A DNA stretch of 20,245 bases from contig ADNK01001827.1 in assembly GCA_000320545.1 (NCBI GenBank), positions 1-20,245 of the forward strand. The letters run 5' to 3'. The notes under the pieces are model-generated. The model saw only the letters and a program-made list of their open reading frames with translations, searched no databases and was not told where the DNA came from. This document shows, piece by piece, positions 9,241-18,948 of this stretch (its first letter is position 1; each line of letters starts with the position of its first letter). Position numbers and translations under genes: made by a program. This DNA comes from Bigelowiella natans CCMP2755 (taxonomy: Eukaryota > Cercozoa > Chlorarachniophyceae).

Positions 9241-9808
9241 ATGAATCACGACAAACGCAGCCACTCAGCTTGCCAAAACTCGAATCGCCAGATTTCTTCG
9301 AGGAAAGAGCTAGACAAGATTCTCAACGGGCTCTTTCTCGTGGTACCTGCTGCCAAATTTTCATGCTGCTATCTTGGACCTGATTTGGTCCGAAATAGTT
9401 GTCGCAGGTAATGTAAGGACTCCATTTTCCATATTTCTAACGTATCATCGGATGAGCGGCGGCCGGCCTCATCGGCTCTCTTCCGAATGAACTCGCTCGG
9501 AATGATATGATGATGATGGTGATGGTGATGATGATGGCGATAGATTAGGCTTCTTCCTTCCAAACCTTGGAAGCACTAAGATGGGTCCCATTACGACGTA
9601 TGGAACGATCAATGGCGCAGCGGAGGGTTGTTGCACTCGAAGCGTGCAAAAGGAGATCAGGAATGTGAAGAGAGGAGGAGTGAGAGGAGGAGTGCCTTTT
9701 GTTTCGAAGATGCAACTACTGGTGATCGTTATTTTCGGGCTGGTACTGCGATTTTTCTTCCTGTGTGACAATAAAGACCGCCGAATCCGCTGCCATCCTT
9801 TCACTTAA
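9241..9808 (+). CDS. Possible small two-exon membrane protein
   Basis: Exon 1, 9241-9407, starts ATG and encodes about 55 residues, including SSRKELDKILNGLFLVVPAA and KFSCCYLGPDLVRN, then a GTAATG donor in phase 2. Exon 2, 9574-9808, begins after CTTGGAAG and joins in phase 2. It reads TKMGPITTYGTINGAAEG, a basic Gly/Arg stretch, and a single hydrophobic segment MQLLVIVIFGLVLRFFFL followed by a charged tail ending HPFT. The model gives one transmembrane segment near the C-terminus, about 134 residues. I do not recognise the family. Cautions: the acceptor is AAG not CAG, an AATAAA lies inside exon 2 at 9770-9775, and the minus strand is also open there. Exon 1 is more convincing than exon 2. 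Confidence 0.4.
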
Positions 9809-9842
9809 TGTTTGTTTCTTTATTGCTTTTCTTTAAAGATTA

Positions 9843-9847
<5 letters not shown>

Positions 9848-9891
<44 letters not shown>
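9848..9891. repeat. (CT)n microsatellite
   Basis: About 44 bp of CT in the spacer before the carboxylesterase gene (9809-10042). The rest of that spacer shows nothing else. Confidence 0.97.
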
Positions 9892-9893
<2 letters not shown>

Positions 9894-10042
9894 CTTTCTT
9901 TGCTCACTTAATATTGACATTTTCTGCATACAAATGCTGCCGCAAAAGATCTGACCATAGCGTTTAATGATGAGCCTGTAAAAACTGTTGATGGCCATGA
10001 CACGTTCACCACGCATACACGCACGTATTTACTGCATAGCTG

Positions 10043-10598
10043 ATGCTGCTGCTGCCGTTGCTGGGATCCTGGAATACAACCACACCTGGGGTGATAATGC
10101 CATTATTGGAGGGAGCTATTACTAGTCCTAGCGAGCAAAGAAAGCTTCCCGCTGCTGCAGAGTCAGGTGATGCCGTCATCATCCTTCATGGTTGTTATCT
10201 GGTTTTCTCATCATTCTTCATTATCAAAGCAGTTGCAAATACCGTCGTCCGCACACCTGATATATCCTTCGTCGGAGCGCACTGTAAGTTGAGCGGTCAC
10301 GAGGAGGGCCAACTCTCGTCTGTACGTGCATTCAGAGGAATCCCGTTCGCAGAGCCACCACAGGTGTCATCTTGCGTAAGAAGAGGAAATGGTGAACATA
10401 GCAAGACATTCAACTAATACCAAACCCCGCCTTTACGTTAGGGTTCTCTTCGCTTCCATGCTCCCGTGCCGTATGATTGGAAGAAGAAAAACAACGGGAG
10501 CTCAGAGCTGGGGAGGGCCAACACATTCGATGCTACTGAGGTGTTCGTATATCGAAAACTCTGATGGATATAATACGCAACATATGCAGTGTTTGTAT

Positions 10599-10636
<38 letters not shown>

Positions 10637-12183
10637 TACAAACACAATGACAGTGCGTGCAAAAATCATCGACAATGTATATTTAAAGTTCTGCGCGCCG
10701 TGCTTCCAGTTTTTCGGTAATCGGTCAAATGAGCATTCAAGGTAAGCTGCGCCCCACATTTCCCTCTGCCTCCCCCGCCCTACCCCGTCCTTGTGGCTGG
10801 AGAATAAAATGTACGCGTGTATTATCAGCGAAGACTGCTTGTGCCTGAACGTCTTCGCCCCCTCCCCCTCTGAGGGCTATGAAGAGTCGTCCTCAAATCG
10901 CTCCCCGCTGCTCCTCCCTGTGATGGTGTTCTTTCATGGAGGCTTCTACCTCATGGGTGCGTGATCAGAACTCGTTGTTGCCGCTGCTGATCGGGGGGGG
11001 GGGGGGGTAGGAGGCATTAGGGTTGATTACTTCCATCTTCACCGCTCCTCCTCCACGACGCTTTTCCCCTTCGATGCTACCCGCTCAATATCCATTTTGG
11101 ATATTATTACATCCCAGGTGATTCTTCTCAATACGACGGATGCGACATGCTCCAGAGTGACGAAGACAACGCTGACCTTGACAACAGCAAGAGGCGGAGG
11201 AGGAATACGATGAGAAGAATGCCTCGCAATAACAACATCATCCTGGTGACTGCAAACTACCGCCTTGGACCCCTTGGCTTCCTCTACGAGGGCGACGATG
11301 AAGTAGAGGAAGAACAGCAGCAGCAGCAAGGAGGGAGGAGGGGGGGGGACAAAAGCGCGGCGCGTGGAAACTATGGATATCTAGATCAGGTTATTGGTTT
11401 TTGATGAACGTTTTTCAGTTTGTGATTGCCTTTTTCCCCTGCGCGACGATCATCGACGCAGCTTAATGCTCTCTCTCGTGCCTTTGCTTACGGTGTTCTT
11501 GTTGTTTGTCTCTCTGTTTGTTGTTGTTGTTGTTGGTGGTGGTGGTATGATCGGAAGGTGGCCGTCTTGGAGTGGGTTGCACGATATATCTCCTTCTTTG
11601 GTGGGGATGCGAAGAAGGTCACGATCTGGGGACAATCTGCAGGTTGCTACCTCCCCCCCTCATCTCACCGATTTACCCATCATCACCATCTCTCACCACC
11701 CCCCAGGAGCGCATTCGGTGATGCTGCATTTGGTGGGGGGTCCTTCCAATAAGCTTTTCAACAGGGCGATTGCAATGAGGTCGTTGACGAATAGGCTAGA
11801 TTCTGTTCGAAAGAAGCGTATACGATGAGCACGGGGATACGACGCGTGTCTTATATATGTGTGCGTGTGTGCGTGTGTACTAGTCCACGAGCCGAGCACT
11901 TCATGACCCCTGAAGGTACTGATTGCGGCATGATGCATGCTGCGGCTGGTGCTGCCACGGCTCCCGTAGCATGGTAGCGATCTAGGTGTATTGTTGTGCG
12001 GTAGTATACCAAGAAGACCGCCCCTTCATCTGCGCGTCCAAAACACGACGAGAATTGGTGTTGTATACATACCAAAGAGATCGATGTCTTTCCGACTCTT
12101 CTCGCCATTTTAGATTTCCTTCTCACTACGCGGTCTCTATATATGATAATTGATTGTTGAAGGGAATTCTAACACCACGGCTT

Positions 12184-12221
<38 letters not shown>

Positions 12222-12927
12222 ACAACGGCTCTGTGTGCAGCCGCAATCAGGAGCGCTGAGGAACTTAAGAGGGCGATCGAATGCGGTGGAGGAGAGAGCC
12301 ACACCAATACAGACAGACAAATAGAGAGAGAGAGAGAGAGAGAAGAAATGGGGAGGGGGAAAGAGAGAGAGAAGAGGAAATTAATCCGAAGTAAAAAATG
12401 CTAAGAAGATATCATTTCTTTTTGTGGACTCTACACATTCTTCAAGGGCCATCAAAGTCGATGAGAGAATGCATCGGAAGTGCGCAAAACTCTACGGCCA
12501 TTATCCTTCGAATTGCACGGTGCTCTTCACATACACGCACGCACGCACACACACACACACACACACGCACACACAATCACTCACACATAGCACTCCACAA
12601 ACGCTCCTCTATTACCTATCTCGTCTTCTTCTTCTTCTTCTTCTTCTTCTTCTTCTTCTTCTTCCTCTTCTAGGTGCACTCAGGATCCAGCATGTGCCCT
12701 CATTCAGTCGGGGTGTGTGTGATGTGAAATGTAGGGGGGGGGGGGCATAGTTAAACAGCATAGAAAATTTGACAAGACAACGTGTGAGTTCTTCTTGTGT
12801 TGTATGCGTTGTTGGGTGAAGCATGCGAGGATCGTCGTCGTCGATACTGGGATCCATAAATTTCATGCCCGTCATCAACACGTCCTTCTTCCCAATGCAA
12901 CCTATAGGTTCACCCCCTCCCCCCCTC

Positions 12928-12975
<48 letters not shown>

Positions 12976-13029
12976 CTCATTCTCTCCCCTCTCCCTCTCC
13001 CTCTCCATTCCCCCGACTCCTCTATCGTA

Positions 13030-13064
<35 letters not shown>

Positions 13065-13641
13065 TTATGGACAACAATATAGTACAGCTTGTCCGTATCC
13101 GTGCATCGACGAAACAACGCAGAATATTTAACATGCATGTCCCCCCCCCCCCCCCTTATCCCCCCCTTCCGTATTCTGCAGATATGATACGAAGTTCTCT
13201 CGTCCACACAAACATTGAGGTAGAAATGCCATATGCACACGCACGCGTGTATCAGCTGTTCTCCGTCGTCGTTGGAGAGACGTGGGAGTGATATACCAAT
13301 CGAATGCTTCACAAGGGCGAGTAGCCTGCATTCTCGTTGTTGTTGTTGTCGTTGTTGTCCTGACGGTGCAGATCGCTTACAACCACAAATCATACAGGGC
13401 ATCATCGTCGGGACGAACACATACGAAGGCAATCTCTTCCAGGCACAGGGTCAAGAAAACGACGTCGTAGAAGAAGAAGAAGAAAAAGAAGAAGAAGGGA
13501 GAAGTAGAAGGAGGGGAAGGAGGGGGAGGAGGAGGAGGCAACGATACGGCAAATAAGCTAGAGCTGTTGTTGTTTTTTTATCCTGCTCCCCAACATCATC
13601 ATCATATGCATGTACTGGGTTTGACTGATGCTATGTGCTTG

Positions 13642-13682
<41 letters not shown>

Positions 13683-14214
13683 TTATATATAAATATTATT
13701 GTGAGTCATAATGTGTCTTTTTTTGAGTAGAAATAGCAAGGTTTTCTTCCTGCTACATTTTGACATTTATTAGCTTTCTCATAATTCACTATGGCCTTTT
13801 TCCTTTCCATCACCACCTCCTTCTCCATATCCCCCCCCCCCCTGGTCTCTCTCTCGTCTAAACCCCCCTGCTTGGTGGCGACTGCGAAACACTCCTGGGT
13901 ATTCTCCACATTTTGACCGCAAAACAACCAATCTTACGTCGTGGGACTTTCACACTGTCTCTGAGAGGTACGGGGTGGGCTTGAAGGGGGGGGGGGGGGG
14001 GGGGTTAGCGAAAGAAGGTGCTGTGCTACTATGCTGGGAAGTGTACACGGATGGATCTCTGACTAAAATACGTGGTTTGCTCTTCAAATGATACGTTATT
14101 CTGCTGCTGCTGCTGTTGTTCTCATTGTTGAATGTAGGCTCTGGGGAGCAGAGATTGGCCAAAAAGCTGGCAAAATGTCGTGTTTACATGGATAATGTTA
14201 TTACATAGATAATG

Positions 14215-14255
<41 letters not shown>

Positions 14256-14512
14256 GCATGCACACGCAAGCACACCTCCTACACATATACATATACTGAA
14301 TGCCTACCAACAAACCCGTCGAGATGTTCGCATCATATGACTTACCTTCTCACACACATGTACTAGGTTGCAGTAGTAGTAGTAGTAGTGGTAGTACATG
14401 ATGACATCGAATCACACATTTCTTGCTGCTACACTACTCAGATATGATTGGGCTAAGTACTACCGAGATGTGGGGCATAACCGATACGTGCTTCAGCACA
14501 ACGATGTAGCCG

Positions 14513-14554
<42 letters not shown>

Positions 14555-15819
14555 CAAATAGCTGCCAAACGCACACACAAACGCACACACAAATTCAATG
14601 CCCTGGCCTTTACCGACGATCGCTTTCTGTGCGCGACCTGTGCGTGGGTGTGCTACTGTGCTGATTGCTGGCTGCATTCTTCCACTGTCAGAAAGAGTAC
14701 GATGTACTTGATTTTCAACGAATTGGCCAGGCTTACGGAGAGTGATAACTACCACCACAAGAACAACAACTGCTACTATTTACTATTTCTACCTTTTGAA
14801 AATAGCATAAGAAGAAGAAGAAGAAGAAGAAGTAGACGTATGTTTCACCTACGTCCCCTGTTTGCCTATTATGGAGCCCTTTGGGATTGTATAGTAGTGT
14901 GGGTGAGATATGTCGATCTTATGAAATTATTAACAAATCCATATCCGTACGACTTTTTGGTCCTCTTCAAAGACACTCTCTGCCTCCTCTTCCTCCTCCT
15001 CCTCCTCCTCCTACCTTCGTAAACCTACTTCCTTTTAAGATTCATGTACACTTGTGGCTGCCGACGAATCGCTCGCACCCTAAGGAGCGCCAACCCGCAC
15101 ATAAGCCTGTAGGCGAATGAGAGAGAGAGAGAGGGGGGGGGGGGGGGGGGGGGTAGAAAGAGGGAGGAGAGAGGGAGAGGCGCAAAACAGCTAGCTTAGA
15201 CACATGATAAATCGAAGGGTAGTGTGTCAGGAGTGAAGAAAAGAGTACGGAGGAGAAAAAGAAGAAACTACAGCACTTATAATAATAACAATATCCCATG
15301 CGACTCAAACCGATACGTCCGGCTTGCCATCACTTGACTCTTCATCACCAGTATTAGCTCCTCGCCTTTCCCTGCTCCTTTCCCTTCTTCTTCGTCGTCA
15401 TCGTCGCCGTCACCACCGTCGTGTCTCACCGAGCGACTGATCCTTCCCGTTTGTTCGTGGTGTTGCCTTATAATCATACCAGATTCAAGTATCTTTTCGC
15501 ACACATGCCTGCTTCATTTCTGCGCCATGCCAACCAAGTACGACAGCCCCCCCCCCCCCCCCCCCCCCCCCCCCTCTCGTTCACTTCTCCCTCCCTTTCT
15601 CTCACTGCTACTTCCTGCATGGCTACTTGCTTGCACGTTTTCGCAGGTGTGCTGGAACGCGACGCATGCTACGAATGTCCCCTTTGCTTTCAACAGGTGA
15701 GGAGATATCACACGCTGAGAGGACTGATGGCTCTCCACCAATTAACCTCTTCCGTCCTTGCCACCCCTCCCCTTCTTTTACCACGATGTACCTCCAGAAG
15801 TGTTCTCCGTTATATAAAT

Positions 15820-15866
<47 letters not shown>

Positions 15867-16471
15867 TATGTATAATTACAGCCCGAATGCAGCTTTTCAC
15901 CTTGAAGCGTTTTCCAAGGAAGAGAGGCTGTTGGCAGATGCGTTTTCGGCTGCTTTGATATCCTTCGCTACCGCCGATGGAGCAGACCTTTCTCGGGTAA
16001 GAGGACGTCACCACGAACGAAGGGAAAATCAGCGATCCGTGCGGTGCAATGCGGTCAAGTTGTGCGAGTTGTGGTTACGTTCGTATCATTATATGCATGA
16101 AATTGGGAAGCTATCTTCTCCCATCCAACCTCAACCATATGCCTCCAGAAGAATTTTCCACTCGACTTATCCTCTTCTTTCATCCTCCCCTTCCTTCCGA
16201 TCATTACGAGCAGACAATGCAACTACACCATGGGTGGGAGGAGTGGGGACAAGAAACGGCGCAGTCTTCCTCACCTTCCGCTTCATATGAACCACCATTT
16301 CGAGAAGGAAATATGATGTTTATAGCCGAATCATCCTCCTCTTCTCTCCGTTCAATACCTCGTTCTATCACCGAGGAGACAGCTTCATCGTCACACATGA
16401 TCCCGTCTTGTTTCGATTGGCCCGGGAATCCGTTGCGTGGATCCGACACTTGCGAAGGCCTCTGGAGATAA
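10043..16471 (+). CDS. Type-B carboxylesterase (carboxylesterase/cholinesterase family)
   Basis: Alpha/beta-hydrolase of the COesterase family, hydrolysing carboxylic esters; physiological substrate unknown. Exons placed by phase and motif: 10043-10166, 10233-10363 (VRAFRGIPFAEPPQ), 10442-10540 (GSLRFHAPVPYDW), 10710-10741, 10829-10956 (SEDCLCLNVFAP; oxyanion HGGFY), 11118-11389 (TANYRLGPLGFLY ... GNYGYLDQ), 11558-11642 (VTIWGQSAG, nucleophile Ser), 11707-11779, 12447-12519, 12684-12712 (DPACALIQS), 12822-12907 (NFMPVINTSFFPMQP), 13372-13449 (GIIVGTNTYEGNLF, acid Glu), about 14594-14638 (NALAFTDDRFLCAT), 15483-15537 (FKYLFAHMPASF), 15647-15696 (VCWNATHATNVPFAF, His), 15882-15996, 16214-16471. 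The catalytic triad and oxyanion hole are therefore all present. Exon 11118-11389 carries Arg-rich and Glu/Gln-rich inserts, including five consecutive Gln. 11780-12446 and 13450-15482 contain unplaced exons. The start is weak: MLLLPLLG is a very short hydrophobic leader. The 10167-10232 intron is 66 nt, frame-neutral. Confidence 0.88.
10600..10635. repeat. (GT)n microsatellite in intron
   Basis: About 36 bp of TG within the carboxylesterase intron 10541-10709. Confidence 0.97.
10993..11007. repeat. G15 homopolymer in intron
   Basis: Fifteen consecutive G in the carboxylesterase intron 10957-11117. Confidence 0.95.
12186..12218. repeat. (GT)n microsatellite
   Basis: About 33 bp of TG in the unresolved part of the carboxylesterase gene. 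It is followed at 12241-12285 by a possible exon reading AIRSAEELKRAIEC, whose phase does not fit the next placed exon. A GA-rich tract follows at about 12323-12375. Confidence 0.95.
12624..12665. repeat. (TTC)n microsatellite acting as polypyrimidine tract
   Basis: TTC run in the transcribed strand, about 19 bp before the CTCAG acceptor at 12684 of the carboxylesterase gene. Confidence 0.95.
12934..12970. repeat. (CT)n microsatellite in intron
   Basis: First of three simple repeats in the carboxylesterase intron 12908-13371, followed by (GT)n at 13033-13063 and poly-C at 13141-13154. Confidence 0.96.
13033..13063. repeat. (GT)n microsatellite in intron
   Basis: TG run in the same intron as the (CT)n at 12934. 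Confidence 0.96.
13645..13678. repeat. (AT)n microsatellite
   Basis: AT run in the unresolved 13450-15482 part of the carboxylesterase gene, very probably intronic. Confidence 0.96.
13986..14004. repeat. G19 homopolymer
   Basis: Nineteen consecutive G in the unresolved middle of the carboxylesterase gene. Confidence 0.95.
14220..14252. repeat. (AT)n microsatellite
   Basis: AT run in the unresolved middle of the carboxylesterase gene. An (AGT)n run follows at 14372-14389. Confidence 0.96.
14518..14547. repeat. (GCA)10 microsatellite, possibly coding
   Basis: Ten GCA units. In the frame containing YDWAKYYRDVGHNRYVLQ just upstream they would encode poly-Ala, placed close before the TDDRFLC exon of the carboxylesterase. 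Whether the repeat is in an exon is not settled, because the TDDRFLC frame differs from this one and no clean splice joins them. Confidence 0.85.
15133..15153. repeat. G21 homopolymer
   Basis: Twenty-one consecutive G after a short GA run, inside the carboxylesterase gene. (GAA)n at about 14811-14832 and (CTC)n at about 14990-15011 lie nearby. Confidence 0.95.
15547..15574. repeat. C28 homopolymer in intron
   Basis: About 28 consecutive C in the 109-bp carboxylesterase intron 15538-15646, upstream of the exon carrying the catalytic His. Confidence 0.95.
15811..15863. repeat. (AT)n microsatellite in intron
   Basis: Long, slightly interrupted AT run in the carboxylesterase intron 15697-15881. 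Confidence 0.96.
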
Positions 16472-18042
16472 TATATATGTTAGGAACTAATAAGCGTTCT
16501 TGCAGCGCAAATATACAAATTGAAGCTTGAGTCTTGAAATTACAGCATGTGTCGCAACTGTAAGAATAAAGCTTATCATATGCCTCCCAAGGCGTACGTA
16601 CCTGATATGAAAGGCATTATGCATCTCACACATAGTGCATATAGAGCAACTAGATGCGCCTAGTAAAGGGAAGCTAGGGACGTGACGGATGTGATGAATG
16701 AATGAGTTGCATGCCATCAATCTAGCAATGGCCAACACCAATGTGGGAGTGTCTGTGCAAAGCTGCGGCTACAGCGCTCAAATTGCATTTGTTGTGGTCT
16801 CCACTTCCTGCAAACTTTTCCTTTTCTTTTTGCTTTTTTGAGTGCCAACGGAAGTGGTGACTGGTGCATCCGACACAGGGTGCGAACCCCTTCAATTGTG
16901 AACGTGCATGCCGTGAACCTCGCTGGTCACTCTGTAGAGTGCGCGCTGTGCTCTCCAGCGTTCGTCCAACTAGTCCACCACCTGTTTGAGACAACTCCAG
17001 CCATGTCAGCAGTGCTGATGGCATGTCTTGTTTGAATGAAGAAGTGAACACGAACCTTAAATCTTGCATCCTGCCTCTTGACTTTCTTTTTGCGTGTCAA
17101 CTCGAGTTTGGCCTGTGCGTTATTCACTAGTTCAGGGTGCAGAGTTCGTGGAACCTACTGCTTGAATCAACACTTCTTCTTTCTTCTTCTTCTTCTTCTT
17201 CTCCTCCTCCTCCTCCGCCTTGTCGACACAGAATAAAAATAGGGACAAAAATCACAGGAAGTTGCATATACTTTGTGAAAAGACGAATTGACAACATGTT
17301 CAGTTCTAACGCACAAAGACCAGCAGCATGCTAGCATGTGCACGGAAGTCGGATGCAAGCGCAGGTCCAAACTGTTCAAACTTTGAACGTGTTGTCGTTA
17401 CGTCGTTACATTGTGTGCATAAAACGTGACAGCGTGCACGTGGTGTGAGTTAGCGATGAAATCGTTGCCATCGATTATGCATCATGCACGTTTGCTGTGC
17501 ATGCTTTAGTCGTGAGTGCGTATACGTGCGTGGAGGTCGATCGAGGCGGGTGCAAATGCCGGACAACGTAACTAGACAAGCTTTTGTGGCCAATGTGTAA
17601 TGACAACACAAAAGCGACGACGGCGGTGCATACTGGAATGCATGCTGCATGCGCGCAACGCTGTCTGTACGCAGCAATGCTCTTCTGCACTGGCAGCTAG
17701 CTAGCTATAGGCAGGCATGCTAGCATGCATGGCGTTGTGATCGCCTTCGACTGAAAGAGGGTCTCGAGGTGTGCACACGCAAAGGATGACCGACGCTGTG
17801 CAAACCAATGATTCTCATGTGATGTTGGTGACACAACGCGCCGTAGCTGCTACTTTTCAAGCAACGATGGGCACACACCAGTTCACTGCATCATGGGATG
17901 AATGTGGTGTCGACTACGGCTCGATGCATGTGTAATTCCACCAATAGCTGACATTGCTGATGTGAATGCAAACACGTTAGACCATAATTCGACTCTTTAC
18001 ATCTGAAGTATAGGCATTATATCAGATTTTATTGTTACAGTG
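16472..18042. other. Convergent intergenic region, no gene recognised
   Basis: This lies between the 3' ends of the carboxylesterase (+) and the small Tim gene (-). Both strands are open around 16720-17070, but neither frame resembles a known family. It contains (TTC)n/(CTC)n at about 17173-17216 and many GCATGC/CTAGC palindromic hexamers. GCATGCTAGCATG occurs twice, at 17326-17338 and 17715-17727. Composition resembles 6380-7200; decayed mobile DNA is possible but not shown. Confidence 0.55.
16565..16570 (+). terminator. AATAAA polyadenylation-type signal
   Basis: AATAAA lies 94 bp after the carboxylesterase stop codon, a plausible 3' processing signal. Confidence 0.4.
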
Positions 18043-18267
18043 CTATTTGCGCTGGTCGGTAGGGAAACCATCCCATTCGCTTTTGATGGGACCCGGTAAT
18101 CCATCCTTTCTCGCTCTCTCGATGAGCATACCCATGTATGCTCCCTGGTAGTCTAATAGATTCAGTGTGCAGTCTTCGATGCATTTCTTTTGCCCGTTAG
18201 TAAGCTTGTTACCTGCATGTACGAGATATAGGATTAGTTTAAAAATTATGGATGGCCTCATTTTTCA

Positions 18268-18298
<31 letters not shown>

Positions 18299-18721
18299 TA
18301 ATGTGTATATATCATCTGGTCATAGCCGTTATCGCTATCATCATCGTAACACACGATCTTCACTTTCAATACAGCAAAAGAAACCTGGCTTGTTAACGCA
18401 ATGGTTGAAGCACCGGTGGCAGACACTTTCCAGTATTGTCTGGTGCCTATTCACTTCGAACTCTTGATACAACTGAGTGAAGTAAATGCAACAAAAACGA
18501 AAGGTTTTATGGCGAGAATAAACCATACAACCCCGAGCCCCTTCTGAAATTCACCACCGCCTCACCGCTCTCTTGTGCTCGAGGAGCTTCTTCTCCACAT
18601 ACGCGTCCTTCTCTTTCGTGGACATAGACCGCATCTCCCCCAACTCGGAGGGCATTGAGGCGAACTTGGGGATGGAAAATCGCCCCGAGCGAAGGTTGGC
18701 GAAGGCTCCTCTATCAGACAT
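18043..18721 (-). CDS. Small Tim (Tim8/Tim13-like) mitochondrial intermembrane-space chaperone
   Basis: Three exons, minus strand: 18721-18566, 18472-18385, 18212-18043, joining in phases 0 and 1, giving 137 residues. The Tim10/DDP domain is clear. CFNHCVNKPG is the first CX3C and KCIEDC the second, with 14 residues between them, the same spacing as Tim8 (CMDKPG...). Preceding helix: YQEFEVNRHQTILESV. Following helix: LLDYQGAYMGMLIERA. These proteins form hexameric chaperones that escort hydrophobic precursors between the TOM and TIM22/SAM complexes, with the twin CX3C motifs oxidised by Mia40/Erv1. An additional Cys sits three residues before the first motif. The N-terminal extension (about 55 residues, starting MSDRGAFANLRSGRF) and a C-terminal tail (ISEWDGF-like, ending TDQRK) make it longer than the usual 80-100 residues. 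The start is the first ATG in the open frame. Tim8 versus Tim13 cannot be decided. Confidence 0.88.
18268..18293. repeat. (AT)n microsatellite in intron
   Basis: AT run inside the small Tim intron 18213-18384. Confidence 0.95.
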
Positions 18722-18948
18722 GGCGCTATTGGTCGTCGGTCTGTCACTCGGGGGGTGGGTGAGGTGAAAGTGCGCGGCGGAATATAGTGGTTTATTGCCT
18801 GCGACAATGGTTTTAGGCCTTTTTTCCGAGCAAAAAACGAGCTAAAAATGTGCTTAATAGGATGCGGATACTGGTCTACGACATCAATCTTCGGCATTCT
18901 TCGGAGGCAAAATAGCCGTACGGTTCGTACCATCGGCTCTGGCGAGGA
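18722..18948. promoter_or_regulatory. Presumed bidirectional promoter
   Basis: The 227-bp gap lies between the divergent small Tim (-) and DUF501 (+) start codons. No specific element was recognised. A short plus-strand frame beginning at 18848 overlaps the DUF501 start in another frame and is not supported as coding. Confidence 0.4.

Noticed and set aside
11884-11915. Possible carboxylesterase exon reading SPRAEHFMTPE
   Set aside because: Joins the preceding exon in phase 2 but its exit phase does not match the next placed exon, so it was left out of the model.
12447-12519. Alternative frame SMRECIGSAQNSTAI for this exon
   Set aside because: It can also be spliced in phase to DPACALIQS, but the frame RMHRKCAKLYG...SNCT resembles the family's usual helix and Cys-containing loop better.
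12910-13134. Arg/Glu and Thr/His repeat proteins from CT and GT runs
   Set aside because: Pure translation of microsatellites inside an intron.
14648-15022. Plus-strand frame with YLIFNELARLTES after the TDDRFLC exon
   Set aside because: Could be a carboxylesterase exon, but no donor/acceptor pair links it cleanly to both neighbours.
16874-16892. tRNA T-arm-like string GGGTGCGAACCCC
   Set aside because: No matching acceptor stem, D-arm or anticodon arm could be folded around it.
16722-17069. 115-codon minus-strand frame and overlapping plus-strand frames
   Set aside because: Both strands open, no motif, no splice chain; treated as noncoding.
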